Of a stretch of 23,600 nucleotides of DNA, positions 1 to 8,498 are shown one piece after another. Below the pieces are notes generated by a model, which worked only from the letters and a program-made list of their open reading frames with translations, was not told where the DNA came from and made no database searches. This DNA is from Chrysochromulina parva (lineage: Eukaryota; Haptophyta; Prymnesiales; Chrysochromulinaceae): NCBI GenBank assembly GCA_002887195.1, contig PJAB01000574.1, forward strand, positions 1 to 23,600, read 5' to 3'. Position 1 is the stretch's first letter. Each line of letters starts with the position of its first letter. The position numbers and the translations under genes are program-made.

Positions 1-126
1 TCGAGTCTGGATCCGGGCGCGGCGAGGATTTCGTCGATTTCGTCGAGTCTGGATCCGGGCGCGGCGAGGATTTCGTCGATTTCGTCGAGTCTGGATCCGG
101 GCGCGGCGAGGATTTCGTCGGTTTCG
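1..126 (+). repeat. 42-bp tandem repeat, three copies, in frame
   Basis: Three head-to-tail 42-bp units (1-42, 43-84, 85-126) beginning TCGAGTCTGGATCCGGGCGC; the third differs slightly near its end. Each encodes 14 residues (SSLDPGAARISSIS) in the rhomboid frame. The array touches the window edge, so there may be more copies upstream. Confidence 0.9.
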
Positions 127-2737
127 TCGGTTTCGGGAACGGGGAGCGGTGCGATCACGGCGCCGACGCGTTCGCCCGAGACGACGCGCCCACCCGCCAT
201 CCGCACCCCCGAGGAAGCAGAGGCGGCGGCGGCCTCCGCTACCGGAGATTACCTCGGAGATTACCTCGGCGATATGGACGACGAGGAGCGACGGCTCGAC
301 GAGGAGGAGCGACGGCTGGACGAGGAGGAGGAGGAGGAGCTAGCTGCCGCGAAGCTGAGGGCGATGGTGGCGCACCGCTCGCACTGGACCTCGCCATTCG
401 AGGCACTCCGAGGCACTCAGGGAGGCCGTCACAGGCACTCAGCGCACCGGCGCTCACCATGGCGCTCACCCTCGCACTTCGGTACGTCGCCCTCTCTCAA
501 GGCCATCGCCCGAAGCACGAGCGCGCTCACCATGGCGCTCGGCGGCCAGCTCCAAGAGCAGCTCGCGTCGCCCTCGCGCTTCCTTCGCCACCAGATGGAG
601 ATGCATCGCGAAGCTCTAAAGGAACATTCGCGCCATCGCGAAGTGCGACGCGAGCATTCGCGTCAGGAGCGCGAGCATTCGCAAAAGGAGCGCGAACGTT
701 CGCGCCAACGCGAGTACTCGACATGGGTGCTGCCCACTCACGTCGATCACAAGCCGTGGTTCTGCATGTTGAGCACGCTCGCGTGCACGATCGTCTTCAT
801 TTTCGAGGTACGTGGAGTGCCTCGGATTGCCTATGATGGCCTCGGATGGCCTCTGATGGCCTCGGATGGCCTCCCTCATCAGGTACGCGAGAATGGATGG
901 ACGGTCGCGCCGTTCGTGTGCCCTGAGGCGAGCGCGACGGGGCTGCCTACGTATGCGGACGGCACGCCCTGTGAGCCGAACTGGATGCTTGGCCCGCCCA
1001 TTCGGGTGCTCAACCGTATGGGCGCCAAGAATGACGAAGCCATCTTTGGCTGGGGCGTGGGCCGAGGCGAGTGGTGGCGCCTGTTCAGCTCCTCTTGGCT
1101 GCACTCTGGCCTCTTCCACCTGCTCCTCAACCTGCTCGGGATCCTATCCCTTGGAGTGGGCTTCGAGCGCGCCTTCGGGTTTGTGCAGACGGCCCTGCTC
1201 TACATCGTCTCCGGCCTCCTCGGTACCGTTTGCTCGACAGTCTTCTTGCCAGGGGTCATCTCGGTGGGAGCGTCGGGTTCCATGTTTGGTCTCCTCGGCG
1301 CTTACTGGGCCGACGTCCTCTTCAACTACTGCTCGCGCGGCACGCTTCGGCACGCGGGCGTGGGCGGCCTTCTCTTTGCAACCGTCCCTAATTTGGTGAT
1401 TGGCCTCACTCCCTCATTTGGTGATTGGCCTCAGGTGATGACGACGCTCATTGATTGCGACTGATGGCCTCCCTCATCAGGTGATTGGCCTCACTCCATG
1501 GGTGGACAACTTTATGCATTTGGGTGGGCTCGTGACCGGTGTGCTGATCGGCATCCTGATGCATGCACAGCGGCAGCTACTTCGACCTCCCGTGCCGCCA
1601 CGCCCACATCGGGCCGACGCATGCAAGCGAGCACCGGTCACGAGCGCGGTGCATCCGCGCCAGATGGACGCCGTACCGGTGCACACAAGGCCCACGACGG
1701 CGCCTCGAGCCCTCAGGCCTCAGGCCTCAGTACCGGTCACCCTCCCGGACACCACATCGGCCGTCGACGCCTCCCAGACTGCCCATGACGACGCCTCCCA
1801 GGCTGCCCACGACGACGCCTCCCTGGCTGCCCACGACGACGCCTCCCTAGCTGCCCACGCGGCGGCGGCGGCAGGCTCGGCGGTGGCAGGCTCGGCAGCT
1901 CCGGCGCAGTGGAGTGGCACGGAGCGCACGCTCGCTTTCATTCGCCAGCTGCGCGCTGAGGCAGCGAGCCCTGAAGCCTTCGAGCTTGCGCTGTCCACCG
2001 TCGCTACACTCGTGCATAACGTGCTCACCCATCCGGAGGAGACCAAGTACAGGACGGTCAGACTCACCAACGCCGCCTTCCACGCTCGCCTAGGCCAATA
2101 CCTGGCGGCTGCTGCGCTACTCCGCTCGTTAGGCTTCGAGTACGCGCATCAAGGCGGTGCTGATGCCGGCGGGCAGCCCACGCACCTCGCGATCGCTCAA
2201 GCCGACGCCGGGCAGCTGGCGCAGTGCCTCGAGCTCATTGAGGCGGCACGTCAGGCCAACCGTCAGGTTGCAACCACTGAGGAGCGTCTCAGGGATCGCC
2301 TCAATGATCGCCTCAGTGATTGGGCACGGCACCTCCGTGTGACGATCGCGTCGTTGCGGGCACGTCGTGGGCTCACTCGGGCACAGCGTGCGATCGCGAT
2401 GGCGTCCGGCGTGCTGCTGCTCCTCGTCTGCGTCGTCGCCGCCACTGTGATCGGCGATCCCGCGGTGCGCGCCTTTTTCCAACGGTGCGACGTTTGCCAG
2501 CTGCTCAACTGCGTCGAGGTGCTGGACTGGTACTCATGCTGCCTCTCGAGCGTGCCGGGCAGCTGCGCGCTGCGCTTCGAGGACCACAACCAGACGATCC
2601 TGACCGCGCAGTGCAACGTGACGGGCACCTTCACTTCCTTTGAGGCGAGCTGCGATGTGGGACCTCGATGCCAATGGGATCCTGACGACCGAGCGAGCCG
2701 AAACCTCATGTGCGAGCGACTGTGCCGGGGGTGCTAG
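1..2737 (+). CDS. Plant-type rhomboid intramembrane serine protease with inserted PUB-like domain (5' partial, 3 exons)
   Basis: Exons 1..807, 883..1395 and 1481..2737 join in phase 0 to an 858-residue partial protein. The frame is open from base 1, so the start lies upstream (M at 274 is the first in-frame Met in the window). Rhomboids cut membrane proteins inside the bilayer. Visible hallmarks: HxxxN (H348/N352), catalytic GASG (S400) and HLGG (H453). The C-terminus, with a last TM (about 745-765) followed by a Cys-rich tail, matches the layout of plant rhomboids. The unusual part lies between TM6 and the last TM: a linker with four 8-residue repeats, then about residues 605-695, whose PEETKYRTVRLTNAAF and LLRSLGFE fit the PUB domain of peptide:N-glycanase, a p97/Cdc48-binding fold. 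The N-terminus is low complexity (42-bp repeats, acidic stretch, RE/HS-rich stretch). The rhomboid call is firm; the PUB call is by motif reading; the N-terminal exon is less certain. Confidence 0.9.
808..882 (+). other. Rhomboid intron 1 (75 bp, phase 0)
   Basis: GTACGT donor and CTCCCTCATCAG acceptor. Removal joins FIFE to VRENGW. The intron body is repeated GATGGCCTCG-type units. The first bases after the donor and after the acceptor are both GTACG. It is 3n long without a stop, so retention would add 25 residues. Confidence 0.85.
1396..1480 (+). other. Rhomboid intron 2 (85 bp, phase 0), flanked by duplicated exon sequence
   Basis: Removal restores VPNLVIGLTPWVDNFMHLGG, the conserved TM6 region with the catalytic His. 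The intron starts with GTGATTGGCCTCACTCC and the next exon starts with the same 17 bases; a third partial copy (GTGATTGGCCTCAG) lies inside. It ends GATGGCCTCCCTCATCAG. Without splicing the frame stops before the catalytic His. Confidence 0.92.
1766..1858 (+). repeat. 24-bp tandem repeat, about four copies, in frame
   Basis: Units start at 1766, 1790, 1814 and 1838 (the last 21 bases long) and encode DASxxAHD. They lie in the linker between the rhomboid core and the PUB-like domain. Confidence 0.88.
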
Positions 2738-2883
2738 CTCGCGTAGCTGTTTTTAGCATTGTTCTTATAAGCCACTGTGGACCCAATCAACGGAGCCCAT
2801 GGGGAGGATAGAAACCCAAACTTCAGTGGAAGTTCGGCTATTCACTGTGAATTTTAGCAATCGGAGATCACTCGAGATTATCG

Positions 2884-4323
2884 ATGGGGTTTCTCTTCCT
2901 GTATTGCCACGCCGCCGCCGCGGCTATTGCTGCGCCACGCGTGGCGCCACGTGCTTTACCGCCGCATATGATGGCCACCACGGCGGTTCCGACCTGGGAT
3001 ACGCTCTCTGCAAGCGTGCTGAAGACGGCGACCGGCACGCGACTCGCTGCGGAGGCGGAGGAGCGTCAAAAGGGGCGCGGCCCGCCGCATACAGACAGTC
3101 TGCTGCGCCTCTTCGACGCAAAGGACGAGTCGGAGGTGCGCGTCAACTTCTATCGCGACCATGCCGCATGGTGTCCTTACTGCCAGAAGACGTGGCTGCT
3201 CCTCGAGGAGAAGCGGATTCCATACAAGGTCACCAAGATCAACATGCGCAGCTACGGCGACAAGCCCGCCTCGTTCACGAACAAGGTGCCAGGTGGGTAC
3301 TTGCCCGCGCTCGAGCTCGACGGCAAGATGATCACCGAGAGCCTAGTCATCATGCAGCTGCTCGACGCGACGTTTCCGCAGGGTCCGCCCATGCTTCCGC
3401 CTCCCGGCACGCCCGATCGTGACGCGGCACAACGGCTGCTCTCGCTCGAGCGCGAGCTCTTCTCGGCGTGGTGTCAGCTCACGTTCCAGCCCGGCAAGGG
3501 CCTCTTCGATGCCAACGAGCGCAACTTCCTCGCCACCCTGCGCAAGGTTGACGAAGCTCTGCTCGCCACGCCCGGCCCTTGGTTCCTCGGCGGCGAGGCA
3601 CCAAGTCTCGTCGACCTGCAGTACGTTTCCCATGTGGAGCGCATGATTGCGTCGGTGCTGTACTGGAAGAACCTGAAGCTGCGCGGCACGGGCAGCTTCC
3701 CCGGACTCGACGCGTGGCTCACAGCCTTTGAGCAGCGGCCGAGTTACGTAGCGACCAAGTCCGACTACTACACGCACGTCATGGACATCCCGCCACAGTA
3801 CGGTCCAGGCTACCCGGTCGATGCCGCCAAGTCGGTGGCGGCGGGCATCCGCGGCGAGGGCACGTGGGAGCTGCCGCTCAAGCTCAACGCCGCCCTGAAC
3901 GTCGCCGACGCCCTCGAGCCCCTCGCGCCTCTCCAGTACATCTCCGATGAAGCCGCCGCAGCCGAGGCAGCATTCAAACTGACACGCAATGCGAAGAACA
4001 TAGCGCGCTTTGCGGCGCGCGCCGTGGGCACGCCGGGCCGGCCGCAGTTCCAGGCGCCGCTCGCGGACCCGTACGCCAAGCCCAACGAGGCGCTCGTCGA
4101 GCCAGTCGACGTAGCCCTCCGGCACGTCGCCCACGCGCTTCTCTTCGGAACCTCAGCGGCTCTCTCGGCAGGCGCAGCTGCGGACCTGGCGGGCAGTGGC
4201 AAGGAGCTGCAGAGCTGCCTCGCGTACTTGCGCGACCGCGTGGGCGTGCCTCGGGATATGGGCCAAGCCGCCGCTATCTGCTTCCGTGCACACCTCCAAT
4301 GGGCGATGGACCTGTGCGAATGA
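2884..4323 (+). CDS. GST-like protein with thioredoxin-type CPYC motif, probably organelle- or secretory-targeted
   Basis: 479 residues, uninterrupted. The N-terminus (MGFLFLYCHAAAAAIAAPRV) is a hydrophobic stretch then a basic, Pro/Ala-rich one, which suits a signal plus transit peptide of the secondary-plastid type (inference). The GST N-domain spans about 85-165: WCPYC (C97, C100) where omega/lambda-like GSTs and glutaredoxins carry the active Cys, GGYLPALELDG with the cis-Pro (P141), and TES (151-153) for glutathione contact. An all-helical C-domain follows to about 290. The last 190 residues are an extension ending in LRDRVGVPRDMGQAAA and RAHLQWAMD, which I believe is shared with plastid GST-like proteins of other algae. 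Likely a thiol-disulfide or deglutathionylating enzyme; the substrate cannot be told. The start is the only Met before the hydrophobic leader; 146 bp separate it from the upstream stop. Confidence 0.9.
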   Translation: MGFLFLYCHAAAAAIAAPRVAPRALPPHMMATTAVPTWDTLSASVLKTATGTRLAAEAEERQKGRGPPHTDSLLRLFDAKDESEVRVNFYRDHAAWCPYCQKTWLLLEEKRIPYKVTKINMRSYGDKPASFTNKVPGGYLPALELDGKMITESLVIMQLLDATFPQGPPMLPPPGTPDRDAAQRLLSLERELFSAWCQLTFQPGKGLFDANERNFLATLRKVDEALLATPGPWFLGGEAPSLVDLQYVSHVERMIASVLYWKNLKLRGTGSFPGLDAWLTAFEQRPSYVATKSDYYTHVMDIPPQYGPGYPVDAAKSVAAGIRGEGTWELPLKLNAALNVADALEPLAPLQYISDEAAAAEAAFKLTRNAKNIARFAARAVGTPGRPQFQAPLADPYAKPNEALVEPVDVALRHVAHALLFGTSAALSAGAAADLAGSGKELQSCLAYLRDRVGVPRDMGQAAAICFRAHLQWAMDLCE

Positions 4324-4587
4324 GTACACCCCTTCACCCGGTCGTAGTATTAGCAATGATTAGGTGAATCCAATGACGTATGTCTTTGCCGTGTCAAACA
4401 CACTCTTTCGACCGTTTCGTGCACCCGAATTCCGCAACGACGATCGACTTACCGGTATGGGCACGGAGCGAGTCGACAAGTTTGGCAGCAGGCGGTTTCG
4501 GAGTGAGGCGCTCTTTCCACTCCCCTCTCCTCTCCAAGCCGCTCGTCTTGCCTTTTTCGCAGAGAGTATTCCGTCGCCTTCACGTCG

Positions 4588-6885
4588 ATGAAGGCGTTGA
4601 TAAGGGAGCGCGTGCTGGAGAGCACGGCAGAGTCCGAGGAAGGTGCCCCGAGCGGAGGCGCTGTTCCGTCTGCGGGCTCCAACTCCGTGCAGGATGCGTT
4701 GAAGCGCAAGGAGGGCCTATTGCGAGCACACCAGGCACGGCTGGAGAAGCTGGAGGCGCAGAACGAGGCGCTGCGAGATGATCTCAAGCGTGAAGAGCAT
4801 AGGCGGCGCGATGCAGAGGACAGAGCAGAGCAGGCTCAAAGGGAGCTGCAGGCGTTTGTCAACATGCCTGCCCAATCGCCACAGCCTCAGGAAGCGCCAA
4901 AGCTCACCAAAAAAGACACGTTTGCCGAGCACGGATCCACCAGCGAGGCAGAGTTCTTGCAGCGCATTGTGGAGTTGCGTGAGAAGATCCAACAGCTCGA
5001 AGAGCGCAAGGATGCCCTCTACTCTGAAATGCAGGTTCAGCGCGGTGTGCTCGAAGAGACAAAGGAGAAGCTCGAGAAGTCGGTTGAGGCGAAGGCGGAG
5101 TTGGCCACCAAACTGGAGGAGGCCACCGCCAAACTAAAGGAAGCGGGCGGCGCCGCTCCAGCCGAGGCAAAACCAGCCGCCGCTCCGGACAGCCAACCTG
5201 ACAAGCGCCCGCGAAAACCCTCAGACCGTGAGATGGAAGCACTGCTGCCAGCTGAGGCGTACCGCGCCATGCAGGATACTCGCGCCGAGTCCTCGAGGCG
5301 CATCGCCGAGCTCGAGGAGCAGGTGGCGGCCCTCAAATCCATCGACGGAGAGGCTGCTCGCATGCGCGAGAAGGCCGCTCACCAGTCGATGGCAGAGAGG
5401 TGCGCCAAAGTCTCCCAAAACCTTCGAGTCGTCGAGGGCCAGCTCGAACGTACGCAAGCGCTGCTGAATCCGACCAAAGTGCAACTGCTACGGCTTCAAA
5501 AAGAGCACCTAGAGCTCAAAAGTAGCTACGCCGAGCTGAAGAAGGAGGCAGAGAGGGAGATGCGCCTGCGCACGGCGATGGCCAGCATGGCCCTGATCGG
5601 CTACTGCGCATGCTACGATGCCGTTATGGAGGTGGCCAGTCTACGAGCACATTTACCGCCGATGCCGCAGGACAGCGGCTTCGGATCCACCTCCAACAAT
5701 GTGCCGCCGCCGCCGCCGCCGCCTCAGAACCTGGAAGAGCATGGAGACGCTCCCGCCCGCCCCTCGTCGCGCGAGAGTTCGCGCCCAGCCACTCGCGAAT
5801 CCACGCGCGGGAGCACTAGGCAGGACCACAAGGGTGCGATTGGCATCATGATTGAGCCTGCGACGATTGCCTCACTCGAGGAGCACGCGGGCTCGATCGA
5901 CGTCATGTTGCAGAATGCGGTGCTGCGCATCGACGAGCTTGCGCCCTTCAACTCCCCGCCGGCGCCGTACAAGCCGCTGACCTCTCTTCAGCAGCTGTAC
6001 TTGCTTGCAAACCAATTGCCGCCACCAAATCCGCTGCCGAGTCTGCCCCCCCTACGTTCGCTGAGTACCCCAGCAGAGGGGCCCCTCGCTCCGCTGAGGG
6101 CCGAGGCGGTGCGGACCCAGAGCGTGCTCAAGGAGTATCGCCCTCCAACCCAAACTCCCACCAAGAGCGCATCGCATCCACGGCTGCCGAGTCGATGCTC
6201 AGGCGCGCAGTCCACGGAGGAGACTTCGGCCTCGAGCGGTGCCCTTGAGCTGCCGCCGGCCTTTTCCTCCTCGCCGCTCGTGCCGCGCACCAAGGGCTCG
6301 ATCCCAAGCAGCAACGGGCCCGTGCAAGGCTTCGTGGTCTCGGGGACGCTGCACGGCGGCGTGCAGGGCGCCGTCGTGTACAACCATCTCGAGCCTCATC
6401 ACAAGGCTTCGTCGAGCCACCGAACTGGACAGAGCCGCCTGAGCAAGGAGCAGGGCGCCACCGAGGTCTTCGAGCCGCCGCGTGCCGCGCAGCAGCCCCT
6501 GCCCGCCATGAGGGAACAGGCGCACTCGCATCATCGGCCCAACACGACGCCTGCATCGGCCCCCAACCACCCGATCAAGATCCAGGAGCTGCTGATGGCG
6601 CCGTATGTGAAGCCTTCGCTCCAGCCTGAGGCACCCCTGTCGGTGCCGTCGCATTGGGGGCGTCATCACACAGGGCGCTGGGGCGACCCGCCGGCCGCCT
6701 CGGGCGCTCGTGCCCGCAGCGACGCGGCGTCACCCATGCGAACGATGGCTGCGTCGCCCAGCATGCGGACGGGCTCATTGCATGCGTCGCCCAGCCATCC
6801 GCTCGGCTTCGTTGCCGGCCTGCCGCCGCCAGCTGTTTTCAGGGGAGCGGACTCGCAACCAGCGGCGATCCGCTCGCCTGGTTGA
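4588..6885 (+). CDS. Coiled-coil protein with long low-complexity C-terminal half, unknown function
   Basis: 765 residues, single exon. Residues about 35-95, 120-190 and 235-345 are rich in E, K, R, Q, A and L in heptad-like spacing (for example ELREKIQQLEERKDALYSEM) and should form coiled coils. A short hydrophobic stretch (MASMALIGYCACY, about 330-345) follows. Then come a proline run, an RESSRPATRESTRGSTR-like basic/Ser stretch and a conserved-looking block (GAIGIMIEPATIASLEEHAGSIDVML, only in part quotable as a motif) near 410-450. The rest is Pro/Ser-rich with internal SPMRT/SPSMRT repeats near the end. No catalytic motif is visible. Such proteins are common in cytoskeletal, basal-body or flagellar structures, but nothing here proves that. 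The start is the first Met of the frame. Confidence 0.75.
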   Translation: MKALIRERVLESTAESEEGAPSGGAVPSAGSNSVQDALKRKEGLLRAHQARLEKLEAQNEALRDDLKREEHRRRDAEDRAEQAQRELQAFVNMPAQSPQPQEAPKLTKKDTFAEHGSTSEAEFLQRIVELREKIQQLEERKDALYSEMQVQRGVLEETKEKLEKSVEAKAELATKLEEATAKLKEAGGAAPAEAKPAAAPDSQPDKRPRKPSDREMEALLPAEAYRAMQDTRAESSRRIAELEEQVAALKSIDGEAARMREKAAHQSMAERCAKVSQNLRVVEGQLERTQALLNPTKVQLLRLQKEHLELKSSYAELKKEAEREMRLRTAMASMALIGYCACYDAVMEVASLRAHLPPMPQDSGFGSTSNNVPPPPPPPQNLEEHGDAPARPSSRESSRPATRESTRGSTRQDHKGAIGIMIEPATIASLEEHAGSIDVMLQNAVLRIDELAPFNSPPAPYKPLTSLQQLYLLANQLPPPNPLPSLPPLRSLSTPAEGPLAPLRAEAVRTQSVLKEYRPPTQTPTKSASHPRLPSRCSGAQSTEETSASSGALELPPAFSSSPLVPRTKGSIPSSNGPVQGFVVSGTLHGGVQGAVVYNHLEPHHKASSSHRTGQSRLSKEQGATEVFEPPRAAQQPLPAMREQAHSHHRPNTTPASAPNHPIKIQELLMAPYVKPSLQPEAPLSVPSHWGRHHTGRWGDPPAASGARARSDAASPMRTMAASPSMRTGSLHASPSHPLGFVAGLPPPAVFRGADSQPAAIRSPG

Positions 6886-7648
6886 CCTATTCTTTGGCAC
6901 AGCGAATGCTTCCTCTATTATGGCACAGCGAGCGTGAGTTCAGCTGCTGTCGTCCATGGCCTAATGGAAACTGGCATGAGATGATGTGAGATGCTGCAGG
7001 CCCCTATGTGTCGAGCATGGGCCGGTTACCGTTTTTGTATCGTGCCGTGTGCCATGCGTGTGTTCCGAGTTTTGGTGCGCGAGTTTCGTGCATGTGTGTC
7101 CATTGCGTTGTGGGTCGGTGAGCGCCTGCGCGGCTTCTGAGCCGCAAGCGTGGCGAGCCGACACAGTGACGACATGTTTGGGGTGAGGTCGTATACAGAG
7201 TACCCACGGTTCAATCGTACCGGTATTTGAATCCTTTGACACAGTGTGCGCCCCGATTTAACACCGATTAGATTACCGCGGTATGCCGCACGCGCTCGGC
7301 GCCGCGGGGCGCGGGGTCGCGACCGAGCGGCCATGCCGCGGCTGCCAGCGAAGTGGGGTGCCACGCGTGTTGTCAGATGTCACCCGCGACCGGGACCTCC
7401 ACACGGCGCCGAGCGCGGGAGTGCACGTGACCACCTCAGCTACGAACCTCCGACCGTCACTACACTCGCTGTTCCCCCCTAACTGTTTCCAATCCCGGAT
7501 TCTCGATTCAACCGCGCTGGAGCATTTCGGTACGGCACAAGGCTACCAAACTACCCACCGACCGTCGTCGCGTCGAGAATCTTGGCTTTCTGGCCCCGCA
7601 CTGTCCTCACATCCCCGTCCATCCCACGATGGAGCTCCCATCTTCTCC
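6886..7648. other. Intergenic region between convergent genes
   Basis: About 760 bp between the stops of the coiled-coil gene (+) and the HSP20-like gene (-). It should hold both 3' UTRs. I see no convincing ORF, tRNA or rRNA. A short near-repeat of GGCACAGCGA occurs around 6896-6930. A TTCAATC resembling a tRNA T-loop near 7210 lacks a pairing stem. Confidence 0.5.
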
Positions 7649-8260
7649 CTACGCCTGCGCGGTGACATTGACTGTCTCGCTAGCGTTGCTTGCCTGCGCT
7701 GGTGTTTCCTGGCCGTCCTTGCGGGCCAGGGCAGCGACAGCGCGGAACTTGTCGAAGGCATCCAACATCTTTTCCTCGACGACGGAGGCAGACGCGGACT
7801 CTTGCGGCACGAAGCGGATCTGGCTCGCGTCGGCCGTCTTAGGCTCTTGACGCTTGATCAAGATCGTCTTGGCCTCCGGAATCTTGGCATGCTTCGAGAG
7901 CGTGATTGTGAGCCGACCCTTGTCGATGCTCGAGGACAGTGCCTCTGGTGCCGACGGAGTGAACGGCAGGGTGATGATCACATCGTCGCGCGGTTGGCAC
8001 TGGCATCCTTCGATCTTGCGTTCGCCAGACAGCGTGATTGTTTTGCCGTCGTCGCCAAGCACGAGGCGAAGCGATGCATCCTCTAGATGGCTCACCGGGT
8101 ACGACATCATGCACTCCTCGTCGGTGCAGCGCCACGACGAAGAAGGTGGTGGGCGCATCATCGCCTGTACGGTCATGAGGTCGTTGTAGAAGAAGGGCGA
8201 CGTGTCGATGCTAATGAAGGCCGTCGGGATCATGGTTGCCAGCGCGAGCGTCGAGAGCAT
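7649..8260 (-). CDS. Alpha-crystallin/HSP20-like small chaperone domain protein
   Basis: 203 residues. The middle (about 55-137) reads as an alpha-crystallin/CS-type beta-sandwich: ITLSGER (75-81) is the usual strand signature, DDVIITLPF matches the next paired strands, and GRLTITLSK (115-123) is the closing G-x-L motif. Family members bind unfolding proteins. The N-terminus starts with a hydrophobic stretch (MLSTLALATMIPTAFISI) that may be a signal or transit leader; a CxxxxC and a CxC (C45/C50, C86/C88) flank the domain start. The C-terminus is Ala/Thr-rich without an obvious IxI motif. It is transcribed divergently from the EF-hand gene; two 18-bp repeats lie 55-90 bp upstream of the ATG. 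Another p23/CS-like chaperone is possible. Confidence 0.75.
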   Translation of the reverse strand: MLSTLALATMIPTAFISIDTSPFFYNDLMTVQAMMRPPPSSSWRCTDEECMMSYPVSHLEDASLRLVLGDDGKTITLSGERKIEGCQCQPRDDVIITLPFTPSAPEALSSSIDKGRLTITLSKHAKIPEAKTILIKRQEPKTADASQIRFVPQESASASVVEEKMLDAFDKFRAVAALARKDGQETPAQASNASETVNVTAQA

Positions 8261-8498
8261 GGTGCTTTGCGAGACGATCGGATTGATGGCGTGTGCTCGC
8301 TCGTGCGCGAAAAGTCGAGCACCGTCCAGAATTCGAGCACCGTCCAGAATTCGGTGCTTTTCTCAGTCTTTTTCAGGTTGATTTCCATAGCTGCTTTCAG
8401 ACGTGGACGTCGTCCACATGCGGTCACGTTCTTCACAACAAAAATGGGCTGTGCTGTGAGACAAATTTGGGCAAGTTCTCCGACGCATGAACTGACGC
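8261..8498. promoter_or_regulatory. Divergent promoter region with an 18-bp direct repeat
   Basis: Region between the HSP20-like (-) and EF-hand (+) start codons. 8315-8332 and 8333-8350 are identical 18-bp units (TCGAGCACCGTCCAGAAT). Read on the minus strand each gives GAATTCTGGA, which has TTCnnGA spacing like part of a heat-shock element. The repeat is certain; regulation by heat-shock factor is a guess from the neighbouring gene. Confidence 0.45.

Noticed and set aside
3343..4134. Minus-strand ORF of 263 codons
   Set aside because: Shadow of the GST-like gene; high GC keeps stops rare in the opposite frame.
7200..7230. tRNA T-arm-like GGTTCAATC
   Set aside because: The flanking bases do not pair as a T-stem and no acceptor, D or anticodon arm fits around it.
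7283..8086. Plus-strand ORF of 267 codons
   Set aside because: Mostly the antisense of the HSP20-like gene; its product has no recognisable domain and atypical composition.
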